Position numbers and translations under genes: made by a program. A model generated the notes under the pieces. That model made no database searches, was not told the DNA's origin, and saw only the letters and a list, made by a program, of their open reading frames with translations. Shown one piece after another: positions 5,196 through 5,908 of a DNA stretch of 5,908 nucleotides. How positions within the stretch are numbered: the first letter of the stretch is position 1; the number at the start of each line of letters is the position of its first letter. Source of the stretch: Chromatiales bacterium (lineage in GTDB: Bacteria; Pseudomonadota; Gammaproteobacteria; CAMYNG01); contig JALUTW010000165.1 of the NCBI GenBank assembly GCA_027021685.1, forward strand, positions 1 to 5,908, read 5' to 3'.

Positions 5196-5908
5196 ATGAG
5201 TTGCGGAGAAGTGGGCTATTTTGGGCGGTCGGCGAAGCAGGTGGGAGAGCGCAACGGCCTGCCCATATACCGGGCGGTGGTGTGCAGCGCGCGGGAACCC
5301 TTCGAGCGCCGAGGGTGGATTCAGGTGCCCATGGCGGTGCGCGGGGGCTACCGCGTGCCGCTGTCGGAGAATGGTTCCGGGAAGACCCTTGGCGAGGCGC
5401 TGGGCGAACGGGGTTACCCCGTGAAGAAGGAAGGGTTCTATTTTCTGCCCATCGGGAAGATAAAGAGCTACGAGAGGACGAAGGAGCCGGCGCGGCTGGA
5501 CACCGAGCTGATGCCGGTGGTGCCGGTCCGGTTTCTGGAGCCGGAGGGCAAACGCCTGGGGCACCTTCGCACCGGGTGGCTGTACATCTTCGTGGACGGA
5601 CACCTGTGGCGGGAGCTTCGGATATTTCATGACGAGGCGGACCGGTTCGGCCCGGTGGGGCGGGAGAGCTGGGTCTATCACGATGTGGACCTGGCCTACT
5701 ACCAGGGGCGGGACGTTCGGCCGTCGGCATCGAAGCCGACGCGGCGGGCGGCCCTGGAGCTGCCCAGGAGGATGGAAGGCCGGGCGGTGCGCGTGGAGGT
5801 GGCGTACTCGGAGGTGCAGTGGAGCTGGGAATACATCTGCCGGCTGGGCGGGATGTCGCCGGAGGACCCGCGGTACGTGGCGGAATATCATCTGCACCAG
5901 CGGTACCG
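5196..5908 (+). CDS. Hypothetical protein, partial (C-terminus off right edge)
   Basis: This frame is open for 237 codons from ATG 5196 to the edge, with a near-consensus ribosome site before it. I do not recognise the family with confidence. It looks soluble, with no signal peptide or membrane helix in the visible part. Notable segments are LPIYRAVVCSAREPFERRGW (22-41), TLGEALGERGYPVKKEGFYFLPIG (64-87), MPVVPVRFLEPEGKRLGHLRTGWLYIFVDGHLWREL (106-141) and VEVAYSEVQWSWEYI (200-214). The 'LRTGWLYIFVDGHLWREL' segment recalls the 'LRxGYLYVY' strand pattern near the start of VasX-like type VI secretion effectors. That is only a loose resemblance and not an assignment. Codon use differs from the biotin genes: ATA at residues 24, 89 and 143, AGG at 94, 191 and 192, many AAG and TTT codons, and lower GC. 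This suggests a separate origin, possibly transfer. The opposite strand is also open here, but its His/Pro/Arg-rich translation looks like a shadow. Confidence 0.75.
   Translation, partial: MSCGEVGYFGRSAKQVGERNGLPIYRAVVCSAREPFERRGWIQVPMAVRGGYRVPLSENGSGKTLGEALGERGYPVKKEGFYFLPIGKIKSYERTKEPARLDTELMPVVPVRFLEPEGKRLGHLRTGWLYIFVDGHLWRELRIFHDEADRFGPVGRESWVYHDVDLAYYQGRDVRPSASKPTRRAALELPRRMEGRAVRVEVAYSEVQWSWEYICRLGGMSPEDPRYVAEYHLHQRY

Noticed and set aside
5055..5897. 280-residue minus-strand open frame opposite the last gene
   Set aside because: Its His/Pro/Arg-rich translation has no recognisable motif, while the plus-strand frame has a strong ribosome site and a more protein-like composition.

Overview
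The window is very GC-rich (most codons end in G or C) and holds a biotin-synthesis operon on the minus strand, a divergent comF/gntX-type gene, and the start of an unrelated gene at the right edge. Separate bioH and bioC genes, the bioB-F-H-C order and the comF neighbour are typical of Gammaproteobacteria. The base composition would suit a high-GC lineage such as the purple sulfur/Ectothiorhodospira-like groups. That placement is inference from gene content, not a search result.

Minus strand, read right to left: a 132-residue membrane protein of unknown function (4148-3750), bioB (3753-2803), bioF (2783-1605), bioH (1608-841), and bioC (844 to beyond the left edge). Three of the four junctions are 4-base stop/start overlaps (GTGA, GTGA, ATGA) and the fourth gap is 19 bases, so this reads as one tightly coupled transcription unit. 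BioC methylates malonyl-ACP to enter fatty acid synthesis, BioH removes the methyl group from pimeloyl-ACP methyl ester, BioF makes 7-keto-8-aminopelargonate, and BioB inserts sulfur to form biotin. BioA and BioD are not in the window; bioD may lie beyond the left edge.

The divergent region (4149-4217) carries a good sigma70-like promoter for the operon (TTGACA, 16 bases, TAAGAT). Its -35 box lies inside an imperfect palindrome resembling the BirA biotin-repressor operator. The same palindrome covers the start codon of the divergent comF gene, so one biotin-responsive site could affect both sides.

Plus strand: the comF/gntX-type gene (4218-4937) encodes an N-terminal double zinc ribbon plus a phosphoribosyltransferase domain. 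A 258-base spacer with a terminator-like hairpin follows. A new gene starts at 5196 behind a strong ribosome binding site and runs off the right edge. Its codon use is visibly less GC-biased than the biotin genes, and I cannot name its family with confidence. No RNA genes, insertion sequences or CRISPR arrays were seen.
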